A DNA stretch of 64,000 nt from Micromonospora aurantiaca ATCC 27029. GTDB taxonomy: Bacteria > Actinomycetota > Actinomycetes > Mycobacteriales > Micromonosporaceae. Shown piece by piece: positions 1-8,092 of the stretch; position 1 is the first letter of the stretch, and every line of letters begins with the position of its first letter. A program made the translations under genes and the position numbers. Location: the NCBI RefSeq assembly GCF_000145235.1, contig NC_014391.1:3728001-3792000 (forward strand), read 5' to 3'. The notes beneath the pieces were generated by a model. The model had not been told where the DNA came from, searched no databases, and worked only from the letters and a program-made list of their open reading frames with translations.

Positions 1-2
1 TC

Positions 3-767
3 ACCGTCGGCCGCCCGGCCGCGTCGTTCCACCTGGCCGTCGGCGCCGGCCGGGTGAACCGGGCCGAGCTGGAGATCGGCGGCGGCTTCGGCATCAAGGT
101 GGACTTCACCGCCGGCATCGACGGCGGCCAGAACCACCGCCGCACGTTCCCGGTCCCGGTGGACATCGCGTTCCCGATCGGGCTGGTCGCCGGCCTGCCG
201 CTGTCGTTCACGGTGAGCCAGACGCTGGAGGTGGCCACCGCGTTCGGCGCGCGCCGGGGCACGTTCCGCGGCGCCGGCGAGTACGCGCTGGCCGGCAAGC
301 TCGGGTTCGGCTACGCCGACGGCCGGGTGGGCTCGCGCGTGACCGAGGGCTTCGCGCGCCGGGCCAGCCTGCTCGACTCGCTCACCGGCGTGCCGGTCGG
401 CGTGATGGGCCTGGTCGTCCGGCACGGCGTGCGGTTCACCATGGGGATCAGCGCGTTCCTGTTCACCGCCGGGATCTGGTTCGAGCTGATCACCTCGTAC
501 GGCGCCACCATCGGTTCCGCGCTCGGCGCGCCGTACGCGCTGTGCCGGGGCGTCGGGCTCGGCGTGCGGGCGCGGTTCGGGATCGGCTACCGGATCCTGG
601 AACCCGTCGTCCAGGTGATCAACAAGTTCCTCAGCCTGCTCAGCCCGTCCCGGGCGCCCCGGATCCCGCCGATCGTGGCGTCGGGCGGGCCGAGCTGGAG
701 CGCCGACGTCTACCGCAACCAGGAGGTGATCCCGCCCGTCTCGATATGCGGACAGCTTCCGGGCTAG
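3..767 (+). CDS. Unknown protein, 5' end outside window (partial)
   Basis: The frame is open from base 3, and the GTG at 54 has no ribosome binding site and looks like an internal valine. The gene therefore starts beyond the left edge, and at least 254 residues are visible. I do not recognise a family. The visible part is rich in Gly, Ala, Val and Phe and poor in acidic residues. Two hydrophobic stretches around bases 400-500 (GVMGLVV and ISAFLFTAGIWFEL) could be membrane segments, and the alternating hydrophobic pattern before them would also fit beta structure. The C-terminus is polar and ends in ICGQLPG. The gene stops 48 bp before the LAL regulator on the same strand. Function is undetermined. 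Confidence 0.6.
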   Translation, partial: TVGRPAASFHLAVGAGRVNRAELEIGGGFGIKVDFTAGIDGGQNHRRTFPVPVDIAFPIGLVAGLPLSFTVSQTLEVATAFGARRGTFRGAGEYALAGKLGFGYADGRVGSRVTEGFARRASLLDSLTGVPVGVMGLVVRHGVRFTMGISAFLFTAGIWFELITSYGATIGSALGAPYALCRGVGLGVRARFGIGYRILEPVVQVINKFLSLLSPSRAPRIPPIVASGGPSWSADVYRNQEVIPPVSICGQLPG

Positions 768-815
768 GCCGCGCCGACGCTGGGTTAGCGGGCGTCGCTG
801 TGCCACCATCCCGCC

Positions 816-3557
816 ATGGACGCCGCACTGGTCGGCCGCGACGCGGTCGTCGAGCGGGTGTGGCGTGCCCTGACCTCCGGTACGCCGGTGCTGCTCGACG
901 GCCCGAGCGGCATCGGCAAGACCGCCCTGTGGCGGGCAGTGGTCGCCCACGCCGGGCGGACCGGCTGGCGGGTACTGTCCGCCGCGCCCACCGAGGCCGA
1001 GACCGCGCTGCCGTACGCGGCACTCGCCGACGTGCTCCGCCCGCTCGCGGACGCGCTGCCGGGGCTGCCCGCGCCGCAACGGGTCGCCGCCGACATGGTG
1101 CTGCTGACCGGCGAGTACGACGGCGCGGTGGACGAGCGGGCGGTGGGCGCGGCCACCCGTACGCTGCTCGACGCGGCGGTCACCGACGCGCCCCGGGTGC
1201 TGCTCGCCGTCGACGATCCGCAGTGGCTGGACCCGCCGAGCGCCCGGGCGCTGCGGTTCGCGCTGCGCCGGCTGACCCGGTGGCCCGCCGTCCTGGCCAC
1301 CCACCGCGCCGGGGACAGCCCGCCGGTGCCGGTGCCGCTCGGGCTGGACGACGACCCGACCGGACGGCATCCGCTGCTGCGTGCCGACGTACCCCCGCTC
1401 TCCCCGCCCGACCTGCACCGCGTCCTCGCCGCCCGGCTCGGCGGCACGCTCAGCCGTCCGCTCACCGACCGGCTGGCCCGCGACGCCGACGGCAACCCGT
1501 TGCTGGCGATCGAACTCGCGCGGGCGGTGCTGCGGCTGCCCCGCCCGCCCGCGCACGACGAGGATCTACCCGTACCGTCGTCGCTGCGCCTGCTGCTCGC
1601 CGGGACGCTGCGGGCGCTGCCCGGTCCGAGCCGCGACGCGGTGCGGCTGGCCGCGCTGCTGACCGTGCCGACGCTGCGGGACCTGGCGGCGGCGGGAGTG
1701 CCGGCCGGGGCGCTGGACGCGGCCGAGGACGCCGGGCTGGTCGTGGTCACGGCGAGCCGGATCGACTTCGCGCACCCCCGGTACGCGGCGGCGGTGCGCG
1801 AGAGCATCCCGCCGGGCGCCCGGCGGCGGCTGCACGCGCTGCTCGCCGCCGCTGTCGCCGACCCGGACGAGCGGGCCCGGCACCTGTCCCGGTGCACCAT
1901 CGCGCCGGACGCCGCCGTGGCCGCCGACCTGGCCGCCGCGGCGGCCCGGCAGCGGATGCGCGGCGCGTCAGCGCTCGCCGCCGACTGGTACGCCCGGGCG
2001 GCCGAGCTGACCCCGCCGTCCGTGACCGCCGACCGGAACCGGCGTCGCCTCGACGCGGTGCAGTGCCGCATCGACAGCGGCGACTACGCGGCGGCCGGGC
2101 GGGCCGCCGAGGCGGCGGCCGGCGAGCTGACCGGCACCGAGCGGGGCGAGGCGCTGCTGTTGCGCGCGCTCGTCGCGTGGTGCGCCGACGACCTGGTCAC
2201 CGCCGTCCGGGTCGCCGAGCAGGCGCTCGCCGCCGCCGGGCCGGACGGCGACCTGGCCGGGCGGATCCACACCCACCTGACCATGTTCCACGACCAGCCG
2301 GAGCCGGCCCGCCGGCATGCGCGGGCCGCGATCGCCCGGCTGTCCGACCGCGACGAGCACCGCCCGCTGCTCACCGCCGCGCTGCTGCTGCTGTTCTTCC
2401 ACGAGGTACGCGCCGGCGGCCCGGCGCCCACCGAGCTGCTGGACCGGGCACTGTCGCTGGAGGGCGGTGAGCCGTCCTTCCTGGCCGGTTCGGTGCCGGC
2501 GATCTGGTGGAAGTCGGTCGACGACCACGACCGGGCGCGGGCCCGGCTGCACGTGATGCTGGACCTGGCGGTGGCACGCGGCGACGACCCGCTGCGGCAC
2601 GAGGTGCTGACCCACCTCGGCGAGACGGAACTGCTGGCGGGGCGCTTCGCCGAGGCCGGTACGCACATCGCCGCCGCCCGCGACCTGGGTGAGCAGCTGG
2701 GCACCGGGCTGGTGGGCGAGAGCTGGCTGGCCGGTGTGCTCGACGCGCACCGGGGACGGCTGGCGCAGGCGGGCACCGCCGCCGCCGGGCTGCGCCGCGA
2801 CGACGACCTCGGCGACGCCTGGAGCCGGCGGCTGCACCACCAGCTCACCGGGCTGGTGGCGCTGGCCTCCGGGGAGTGGGCCACCGCGGCGACGGCGTAC
2901 GGCGCGCTCGCCGCCGACCTGGACGGGTCGGGCATCGCCGAACCGCTGGGTCAGCGCTTCGAGCCGGACTGGATCGAGGCGTGCGTGGGCGCCGGTGACC
3001 TGGACACCGCGCACGCCGCGCTGGACCGGCTGGCGCGGCGCCACAGCCGGCTGCCGCGCCCGTGGACGACGCTCGGGCTGGCCCGCAGCCGGGTGCTGCT
3101 GGCCGGGGCGACCGGGGCGGATCCGGGCGCGGCGCTGGACGCGCTGACGCAGGCCAGGGCGGCGGTGCCGGAGGCGGTGCTGCCGCTGGACCGGGCCCGC
3201 TGCCTGCTCGCCGCCGGCCGCACGTACCGGCGGGTGCGGCGGCGGCGGGAGGCGCGGGCGGCGCTCGACGCGGCGGTGGCCGAGTTCGACGCGCTCGGCG
3301 CGTCCGGGTTCGCCGACCGGGCGCGGGCGGAGCTGGGCCGCATCGGCGCCCGCACCCCGGCCCCGACGACGCTCACCGCGACCGAGGAGCGGGTCGCCCG
3401 GCTCGCCGCCCGAGGCCAGACCAACCGGCTCATCGCCGACGCGCTCTACATCAGCCCGAAGACTGTGGAGGCCAACCTGGCCCGGGTCTACCGCAAGCTG
3501 GGCATCGCCAGCCGCGCCGAGCTGGGCGCGGCGATGGGACGTCCGCCGGGCGACTGA
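816..3557 (+). CDS. LuxR-family transcriptional regulator of the LAL type (ATPase + HTH)
   Basis: A 913-residue regulator of the large ATP-binding LuxR (LAL/MalT-like) class, which typically controls catabolic or secondary-metabolite genes in actinomycetes. The N-terminal AAA-type ATPase has a Walker A GPSGIGKT at about residues 29-36 and a Walker B with LLAVDDPQWLD near residue 133. The middle, about residues 390-830, is helical, Ala/Leu-rich and TPR-like. The C-terminal LuxR helix-turn-helix at about 853-905 contains TATEERVARLAARG and SPKTVEANLARVYRKLG. The ATG start is the first in frame, and length is normal for the family (about 900). It converges on the tetR gene with only 3 bp between them. 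Its target and ligand cannot be told from sequence. Confidence 0.9.
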   Translation: MDAALVGRDAVVERVWRALTSGTPVLLDGPSGIGKTALWRAVVAHAGRTGWRVLSAAPTEAETALPYAALADVLRPLADALPGLPAPQRVAADMVLLTGEYDGAVDERAVGAATRTLLDAAVTDAPRVLLAVDDPQWLDPPSARALRFALRRLTRWPAVLATHRAGDSPPVPVPLGLDDDPTGRHPLLRADVPPLSPPDLHRVLAARLGGTLSRPLTDRLARDADGNPLLAIELARAVLRLPRPPAHDEDLPVPSSLRLLLAGTLRALPGPSRDAVRLAALLTVPTLRDLAAAGVPAGALDAAEDAGLVVVTASRIDFAHPRYAAAVRESIPPGARRRLHALLAAAVADPDERARHLSRCTIAPDAAVAADLAAAAARQRMRGASALAADWYARAAELTPPSVTADRNRRRLDAVQCRIDSGDYAAAGRAAEAAAGELTGTERGEALLLRALVAWCADDLVTAVRVAEQALAAAGPDGDLAGRIHTHLTMFHDQPEPARRHARAAIARLSDRDEHRPLLTAALLLLFFHEVRAGGPAPTELLDRALSLEGGEPSFLAGSVPAIWWKSVDDHDRARARLHVMLDLAVARGDDPLRHEVLTHLGETELLAGRFAEAGTHIAAARDLGEQLGTGLVGESWLAGVLDAHRGRLAQAGTAAAGLRRDDDLGDAWSRRLHHQLTGLVALASGEWATAATAYGALAADLDGSGIAEPLGQRFEPDWIEACVGAGDLDTAHAALDRLARRHSRLPRPWTTLGLARSRVLLAGATGADPGAALDALTQARAAVPEAVLPLDRARCLLAAGRTYRRVRRRREARAALDAAVAEFDALGASGFADRARAELGRIGARTPAPTTLTATEERVARLAARGQTNRLIADALYISPKTVEANLARVYRKLGIASRAELGAAMGRPPGD

Positions 3558-3560
3558 CCG

Positions 3561-4139
3561 TCAGGGCGCGGCGAGCGCGTCCAGGTGCGCGCCGAGCAGT
3601 TCCCGGGCGCGCCGGGGCGGCATCCGCTCGGGGTGCAGCAGCGCGTGCAGCGCGAGCCCGTCGAGCAGGGCGTGCAGCCCGGCGACCGCCTCGGGGTCGG
3701 CGGCCGGTTCCCCGGTGAGCAGGACGACCGCGAACTCGACGGCGCGGCGGATGCCCTCGTCGGCCTCGGTCATCCGGGCGCGCGCGGCCGGGTCGGTCCG
3801 GGTACGCGCGGCGAGCAGCAGCCACACCTCGGCCTCGCGGACGCGCTGACGGTCCAGCGGCAGAAGTTGTTCCAGGATCCGCTGGGCGACCTCGCGCGGG
3901 CTGCCGGTGCGGTCCCCGGTGGTGATCCGCTCGGCCGCCTCGGCCTGCACGTGCTCCATGGCGAACACCAGCAGCTCGGTCTGGGTGGCGAAGTAGTGCC
4001 GCAGCGCGCTCGGTGACCAGCCCGCCTCGGCCGCGATGCTGCGGACGGTGGCGGCGCCGACGCCGTCGCGGTAGACGACCCGCCACATCGCCCGTGCCAG
4101 TTCGGCACGGCGCGCGTCGTGGTCGACGATCTTGGGCAC
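3561..4139 (-). CDS. TetR-family transcriptional regulator
   Basis: A 192-residue TetR repressor. The HTH lies at about residues 10-55 (ATVRSIAAEAGWSPSALRHYF) and a helical ligand-binding domain follows. I chose the GTG at 4139 because GGAGG lies 5 nt upstream; the open frame extends much further but runs over the divergent gene. It is transcribed divergently from the small membrane protein at 4210 with 70 bp between starts, the usual arrangement for a TetR repressor and its target. The ligand is unknown. Confidence 0.88.
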   Translation of the reverse strand: MPKIVDHDARRAELARAMWRVVYRDGVGAATVRSIAAEAGWSPSALRHYFATQTELLVFAMEHVQAEAAERITTGDRTGSPREVAQRILEQLLPLDRQRVREAEVWLLLAARTRTDPAARARMTEADEGIRRAVEFAVVLLTGEPAADPEAVAGLHALLDGLALHALLHPERMPPRRARELLGAHLDALAAP

Positions 4140-4209
4140 GGGCCCCTCCGGAACCTGGTCGACGAGCACTGTTACGGTTATCGCACAGCGTACTAAAAAA
4201 GGAGGGCAC
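4140..4209. promoter_or_regulatory. Divergent promoter region between tetR and membrane-protein gene
   Basis: The spacer is clearly less GC-rich than its surroundings. It contains a TACGGT hexamer at 4173-4178 that could be a -10 for the rightward gene, and CTGT/ACAG arms around it (4169-4172 and 4185-4188) that could be part of a TetR operator. The dyad is imperfect, so the operator assignment is tentative. Confidence 0.35.
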
Positions 4210-4755
4210 ATGCTCGTGGCAGTGATCGTCGGATGCGAGGTGGCGTTCTGGGTGGTGCTGCTCGCCGGCCTGATCGCCCGGTACCCGCTGCGACGGCCCC
4301 GCCTCGGCGCCGCCCTGCTGATCGCCGTGCCGGTGGTCGACCTCGTACTGCTGGCCGCCACGATGATCGACCTGCGCCGGGGCGCGACCGCCACGTTCGC
4401 CCACGGCCTCGCCGCCGCGTACCTCGGGTTCTCGGTGGCGTTCGGGCACAGCATGGTGCGCTGGGCCGACCAGCGGTTCGCACACCGGTTCGCCGGCGGC
4501 CCTCCCCCGAGCCGGCCACCCCGGTACGGGATGGCGCGGGCCCGGCACGAGTGGCGGGAGTGGGGCAAGGGCATGATCGGCTGGGCGGTCGCCTGCGCCG
4601 TGCTGCTGGCCGGCATCGCCGTGGTGGGCGACAGCGAGCGCACCGCCGAGCTGTGGGCGTGGACCGGCCGGCTCAGCGTGGTGATGGCGGGCTGGCTGGT
4701 GTTCTGGCCGGTCGCGTACACCGTCTTCCCGAAGCGGGCGCCGCGCGACGCGTGA
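4210..4755 (+). CDS. Multi-pass membrane protein, likely TetR target
   Basis: A 181-residue integral membrane protein of no family I can name. The ATG at 4210 follows an AAGGAGGG ribosome site. Hydrophobic segments fall at about residues 3-23, 32-52, 62-80, 113-132 and 150-170, so four or five transmembrane helices are likely. A short Arg/His-rich cytoplasmic loop (RFAHRFAGGPPPSRPPR) sits between helices three and four. It is divergent from tetR, which suggests efflux or membrane stress, but there is no transporter signature. It converges on the LtrA-type gene with 29 bp between stops. Confidence 0.7.
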   Translation: MLVAVIVGCEVAFWVVLLAGLIARYPLRRPRLGAALLIAVPVVDLVLLAATMIDLRRGATATFAHGLAAAYLGFSVAFGHSMVRWADQRFAHRFAGGPPPSRPPRYGMARARHEWREWGKGMIGWAVACAVLLAGIAVVGDSERTAELWAWTGRLSVVMAGWLVFWPVAYTVFPKRAPRDA

Positions 4756-4784
4756 GGATCACCGACCGCGCCGGCGATCCGGCC

Positions 4785-6011
4785 TCAGAGCGGTCGATGC
4801 GCGTCGGTGACCCCCGGCCGTCCGGCGGCGGCCGGCTCACCGAGCCGATCGACGGCGATCGCGGCCAGCAAGAGCCCGGCCAGCGCCGCCAGCGCCAGCG
4901 GTGGCGGCAGCACCGTCCCGAGCGCGGCCAGCGGCAGTGCCGCCCCGGCGACGGCGAGCCGGGCCGGTCCGACCGGCTGCCCGGTCAGCCGGCGGAACAG
5001 CAGCCGCCCGGCCAGGTAGACGGCCGCGCCGCCGAACAGCGCCACCGCGGCGGAGCGGTCCAGCCGGGGCCCGGCCTCCGGGTCCGCGACGTGCTCCAGC
5101 ACCTGTTCGATACCCAGCGCCAGGTAGATGACGCCGGCGACCAGCAGCAGATGGGTCTGGCTGTAGGCGTCCGCGGCGATCCGGTCCCGCTGCGCCGGCG
5201 ACGCGGCGGCGAGCGCCCGGGCCGCCGCCGGGGACGTGCGGTGGAAGTACAGCCACCAGAGGCAGGCGGTCACCACGAAACCGACGAGCGCCACGGCGAG
5301 GACCGGCGGCTCGGTCACCGCCGAGGCCGCGCCCACCCCCGCGGCCACCACCGACTCCCCCAGCGAGATGATCAGTACCAGGCCGTACCGCTCGGCGAAG
5401 TGCGTCGGGCTGCGCAGCGGCCAGGCTCCCCGGCGGGCGTACGACAGCCGTTGACCGGCCACCTCGACGGCGAAGCCCAGCACCCACAGCACCGCGTGTG
5501 CGGCCCCGTCCAGCAGCGCGCCGAGCAGCAACGGCACCCAGCCCACGGCGCTGACGAGCGCGAAGAACCGGATCCGGGCGCGCAGCTCCGGGTCGTCCGC
5601 GGCGGTCCAGTGGAACAGCGTCAGGTGCACCACGCGCAGCACCACGTACGCCAGCACGACGATCAGCGGCCCGTCCAGCCCCGGACCCGGCGTCCACGCT
5701 TCCGGCATGGCGAGGGCGGCCAGGAACAACGCGGCCATCGCGATCAGGAACCCGCCGCGCACCACCCCGACGTCGGCGGGCGTGTGGTTGCCCAACCAGG
5801 CGTACGACAGCCACGCCACCCAGAGCAGCACGAGCAGGAGCATGCCCTGGGCCATCGTGGTCAGGGTCGGGTGCGGCTCGATCAGCGCCATGATCCGGGT
5901 GAGCGCGAAGACGAAGACCAGGTCGAAGAAGATCTCGAAGGGGGTGACGCGGCGCTGGTCCGGCCCCGGCCGGGGCGGGCGCAGCCGCCCTCGCACCCGT
6001 TCGCGTGCCAC
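4785..6011 (-). CDS. Low temperature requirement protein A (LtrA) family membrane protein
   Basis: A 408-residue polytopic membrane protein of the LtrA family. The N-terminal hallmark VTPFEIFFDLVFVFALTRI is present, followed by about a dozen hydrophobic helices and the FAERYGLVLIISLGESVVA motif typical of the family. LtrA was named from a Listeria cold-growth mutant; its molecular function is not established. I chose the GTG at 6011, with GGAGGG about 9 nt upstream, over the GTG at 6035, which abuts its own AGGAG. The longer open frame is a Pro/Arg-rich shadow that runs into the sirtuin gene. It is a single gene, 169 bp downstream of the sirtuin stop. Confidence 0.85.
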   Translation of the reverse strand: MARERVRGRLRPPRPGPDQRRVTPFEIFFDLVFVFALTRIMALIEPHPTLTTMAQGMLLLVLLWVAWLSYAWLGNHTPADVGVVRGGFLIAMAALFLAALAMPEAWTPGPGLDGPLIVVLAYVVLRVVHLTLFHWTAADDPELRARIRFFALVSAVGWVPLLLGALLDGAAHAVLWVLGFAVEVAGQRLSYARRGAWPLRSPTHFAERYGLVLIISLGESVVAAGVGAASAVTEPPVLAVALVGFVVTACLWWLYFHRTSPAAARALAAASPAQRDRIAADAYSQTHLLLVAGVIYLALGIEQVLEHVADPEAGPRLDRSAAVALFGGAAVYLAGRLLFRRLTGQPVGPARLAVAGAALPLAALGTVLPPPLALAALAGLLLAAIAVDRLGEPAAAGRPGVTDAHRPL

Positions 6012-6180
6012 GTCCGCCGCCCTCCGCCGGTCCACCTCCTGCGCCGACGGTAGGCGGCCCCGGACGGGCGGTCGGGTGTTTCCCGCGATCACGCCCGGCG
6101 CGGTCTGCCGGACCGGTGCCCGCTGAGCGGCACGACGAGGCGGCGCGGCCGGGCTGTCAGGCAGGGCGGCGGCGGGCGGC

Positions 6181-7029
6181 TCAGCCGGCGTCGGCGTCCG
6201 GCCAGGCGGCGTCGGCGTCCGGCCAGGCGGCGCGGACAAGCGCGGGCAGCACCTCGCCGGCCGGGCCGCGCAGGTTCACCGCGCAGATCGCGTCCAGCGG
6301 CGTCGGCACCGGGTTCACCTGCACCACGGGCGCGCCGAGACGGGCCGCCACGAGCGGGATCTCGGCGGCCGGGTGCACGAGCGCCGAGGTGCCCACCGTC
6401 AGCAGCAGGTCGCAGCCGGACGCCGCCTCGACCGCCGCGTCGAGCGCGGCCGACGGCAGCGCCTCGCCGAACCACACCACCCCGGGCCGCACGGGCGCGC
6501 CGCATCCGGCGCACGCGGGCGGGGTCAGCGGCCCGTCCGGCGGTTCCGGCATGCCGTCGGGCGCCGCCGCGTCGCCGGGTGCCGCGTCGTCCCCGGGTGC
6601 CGCCGCGTCCTCGGGGATCGGCGCGGGCCGGGCGCAGGCCGAACAGCGGGGCGCGAACAGGCTGCCGTGCAGGCGTACCGGGGCGGGCACGCCGCCGCGC
6701 TCGTGCAGGTCGTCGACGTTCTGCGTGATCACCACGGTGTCGGGCAGCCGGGCCGCGATCGCCGCCACCGCCCGGTGCCCCGGATTCGGGAGCGCCCGGC
6801 GCACCCCGCGGCGGCGTGCCTCGTACCAGCCCCAGACCAGCGCCGGGTCGGCCCGGAACGCCGCCGGGGTCGCCAGTTCCTGCGGGTCGTACCGCTGCCA
6901 GAGCCCGGTCTGGGCGTCCCGGAACGTCGGCACGCCGCTCTCGGCCGACATGCCGGCCCCGGTGAACACCACCGGCCGCCGGGCGGCGGCGAGCAGCCGG
7001 CCCGCCTCGGCCAGCTCCGGCCCGGTCAC
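6181..7029 (-). CDS. Sir2-family NAD-dependent protein deacylase (class III sirtuin)
   Basis: A 282-residue sirtuin that removes acyl groups from lysine using NAD+. Visible elements are GAGMSAESGVPTFRD (23-38), TQNVDDLH (102-109), catalytic His121 in RLHGS, zinc cysteines at 129/132 and 173/176, and GTSALVHPAA. Tyr69 and Arg72 (YEAR) match the YxxR pair of SIRT5/CobB-type enzymes, which favours desuccinylase or demalonylase activity. The zinc module carries an Asp/Ala/Pro insert at about 140-168. The C-terminus ends in a duplicated AAWPDAD heptad. The GTG start overlaps the DUF1905 stop (GTGA), so the two genes are translationally coupled. Confidence 0.92.
   Translation of the reverse strand: MTGPELAEAGRLLAAARRPVVFTGAGMSAESGVPTFRDAQTGLWQRYDPQELATPAAFRADPALVWGWYEARRRGVRRALPNPGHRAVAAIAARLPDTVVITQNVDDLHERGGVPAPVRLHGSLFAPRCSACARPAPIPEDAAAPGDDAAPGDAAAPDGMPEPPDGPLTPPACAGCGAPVRPGVVWFGEALPSAALDAAVEAASGCDLLLTVGTSALVHPAAEIPLVAARLGAPVVQVNPVPTPLDAICAVNLRGPAGEVLPALVRAAWPDADAAWPDADAG
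6188..6229. repeat. Perfect 21-bp tandem duplication in the sirtuin 3' end
   Basis: Two identical 21-bp units, 6188-6208 and 6209-6229, begin GCGTCGGCGTCC and encode the repeated heptad at the C-terminus of the sirtuin. The frame is kept, which points to a recent in-frame duplication. Confidence 0.9.
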
Positions 7030-7313
7030 ACGTCCACCGTCAGCCGCACGTCGACCCGGTCGCCCAGCTCGATGCCCTCGGCCCGGCGCGCCGCGACCCG
7101 CAGCGGCACCACGTACCGGCCGTCCTTGGGCCACAGCGACGTCCGCCAGCCGGTGCCGCCGATGCGGACCGTCACCGGGATCATGCCCCAGCCGTAGGTG
7201 ACCGACGCCGAGGCGGCCTCGATGGCCGCGCTCTGCTCGTCGGGCACCGTGACGAAGTGGTACGGCGCCGGGCCGCGCCAGAACCACACCTCGCCGCTGA
7301 ACGCCAGCTCCAT
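7026..7313 (-). CDS. DUF1905 domain protein
   Basis: A 95-residue single-domain protein of the DUF1905 family, a small beta-barrel-like fold. Recognisable elements are FSGEVWFWRG near the N-terminus, VTYGWGMIPVTVRIGGTGWRTSL in the middle, and the closing DRVDVRL strand. Function is unknown. It is the first gene of a two-gene unit with the sirtuin, whose GTG start overlaps its stop. The ATG at 7313 lies 6 nt after a TATCCT hexamer, so the mRNA is probably leaderless. Confidence 0.85.
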   Translation of the reverse strand: MELAFSGEVWFWRGPAPYHFVTVPDEQSAAIEAASASVTYGWGMIPVTVRIGGTGWRTSLWPKDGRYVVPLRVAARRAEGIELGDRVDVRLTVDV

Positions 7314-7317
7314 CCGG

Positions 7318-7959
7318 TCAGGATAGGGGCCGGGACCGACGCGACCGCAGCAGCCGCAGCCCGGTCACCGTCACCCAGGCGAACAGCGGGAACACGGCGA
7401 CGCGTTCCATGCCGCCCACGCCGATGCCGGCGTCCACCCGGGACAGGAACAGCACGGTGCCGGCCAGGCCGAGCAGGCCCAGGAGCGCGCTGACGGTCCG
7501 CAGCTCGCGCAGCAGCGGCGACCGGCCGAGCGCGGCGGCGAGCAGCGCCGCGTTGCCGAGCGCGAAGACCAGCAGCGCGCCGAGCACGTGCAGGTTCTCG
7601 TCCACGTCGGCCGGGTGGAGGCCGGCCAGCACGTACCCGGATCCGGCGGCCACTGCCGACGCGACGGTGACGGTCGCGGCGCGGCCCGGGCGCAGCGCCC
7701 GGTGTGCGAGCAGCGCGCCGAGCGCGAGCAGCAGCCCGGCGCCGACGAACACGGCGTTCATGAGCGGGTGCCACGGCGAGCAGACCGGACGCGGGCGGCT
7801 GCTGTCCCACACGCCGCAGGTCACGTTGCCGAGGTCGCTGATGTTGTGCTCGGCCCAGCTGAACCGGGGCTGCTCCCAGGCCAGGCCGACGACCACGTTG
7901 GCGACCAGGAACGACACGGCGGCGAGCAGCCAGCAGGCGCCCGCGAGGCGGTTTCTCAT
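7318..7959 (-). CDS. DUF998-like integral membrane protein
   Basis: A 213-residue protein starting MRNRLAGACWLLAAVSFL, with about six hydrophobic helices. The ISDLGN stretch after helix one and the later GSGYVLAGLHPADVD segment resemble the DUF998 membrane-protein family. The ATG at 7959 is preferred over the upstream frame, which is Arg/Pro-rich shadow sequence. The stop lies only 4 bp before the DUF1905 start on the same strand, although DUF1905 has its own promoter. The gene is divergent from the sensor kinase at 8093 and shares a 133-bp region with an 18-bp dyad, so it may be a target of that two-component system. Confidence 0.7.
   Translation of the reverse strand: MRNRLAGACWLLAAVSFLVANVVVGLAWEQPRFSWAEHNISDLGNVTCGVWDSSRPRPVCSPWHPLMNAVFVGAGLLLALGALLAHRALRPGRAATVTVASAVAAGSGYVLAGLHPADVDENLHVLGALLVFALGNAALLAAALGRSPLLRELRTVSALLGLLGLAGTVLFLSRVDAGIGVGGMERVAVFPLFAWVTVTGLRLLRSRRSRPLS
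7320..7325 (-). promoter_or_regulatory. -10 hexamer of leaderless DUF1905-sirtuin transcript
   Basis: TATCCT on the minus strand ends 6 nt before the ATG at 7313. That spacing places the transcription start at or next to the start codon. Confidence 0.55.
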
Positions 7960-8017
7960 CCGCCGAGTGCACCGTCCCGGGGCATCCCGGCGCACGGGGC
8001 GTGGCGGGCCGGTTCGA

Positions 8018-8035
8018 GGTAGGGCCAGGCCTACC
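8018..8035. promoter_or_regulatory. 18-bp inverted repeat between DUF998-like gene and sensor kinase
   Basis: GGTAGGGCCAGGCCTACC has perfect GGTAGG/CCTACC arms around a GCCAGG core. It lies mid-way in the divergent spacer and about 45 bp upstream of the kinase -10. It is a candidate operator for the NarL-type regulator encoded by the second gene of the adjacent operon. Confidence 0.5.
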
Positions 8036-8080
8036 CGGAGAGCGGGGTCCAGCCGGCTGGGAAGCACGGCGTGGTCTGGC

Positions 8081-8086
8081 TAGCGT
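8081..8086 (+). promoter_or_regulatory. -10 hexamer of leaderless kinase-regulator transcript
   Basis: TAGCGT is followed by six bases and then the ATG at 8093. No ribosome binding site could fit in that gap. Confidence 0.55.
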
Positions 8087-8092
8087 CACCGC

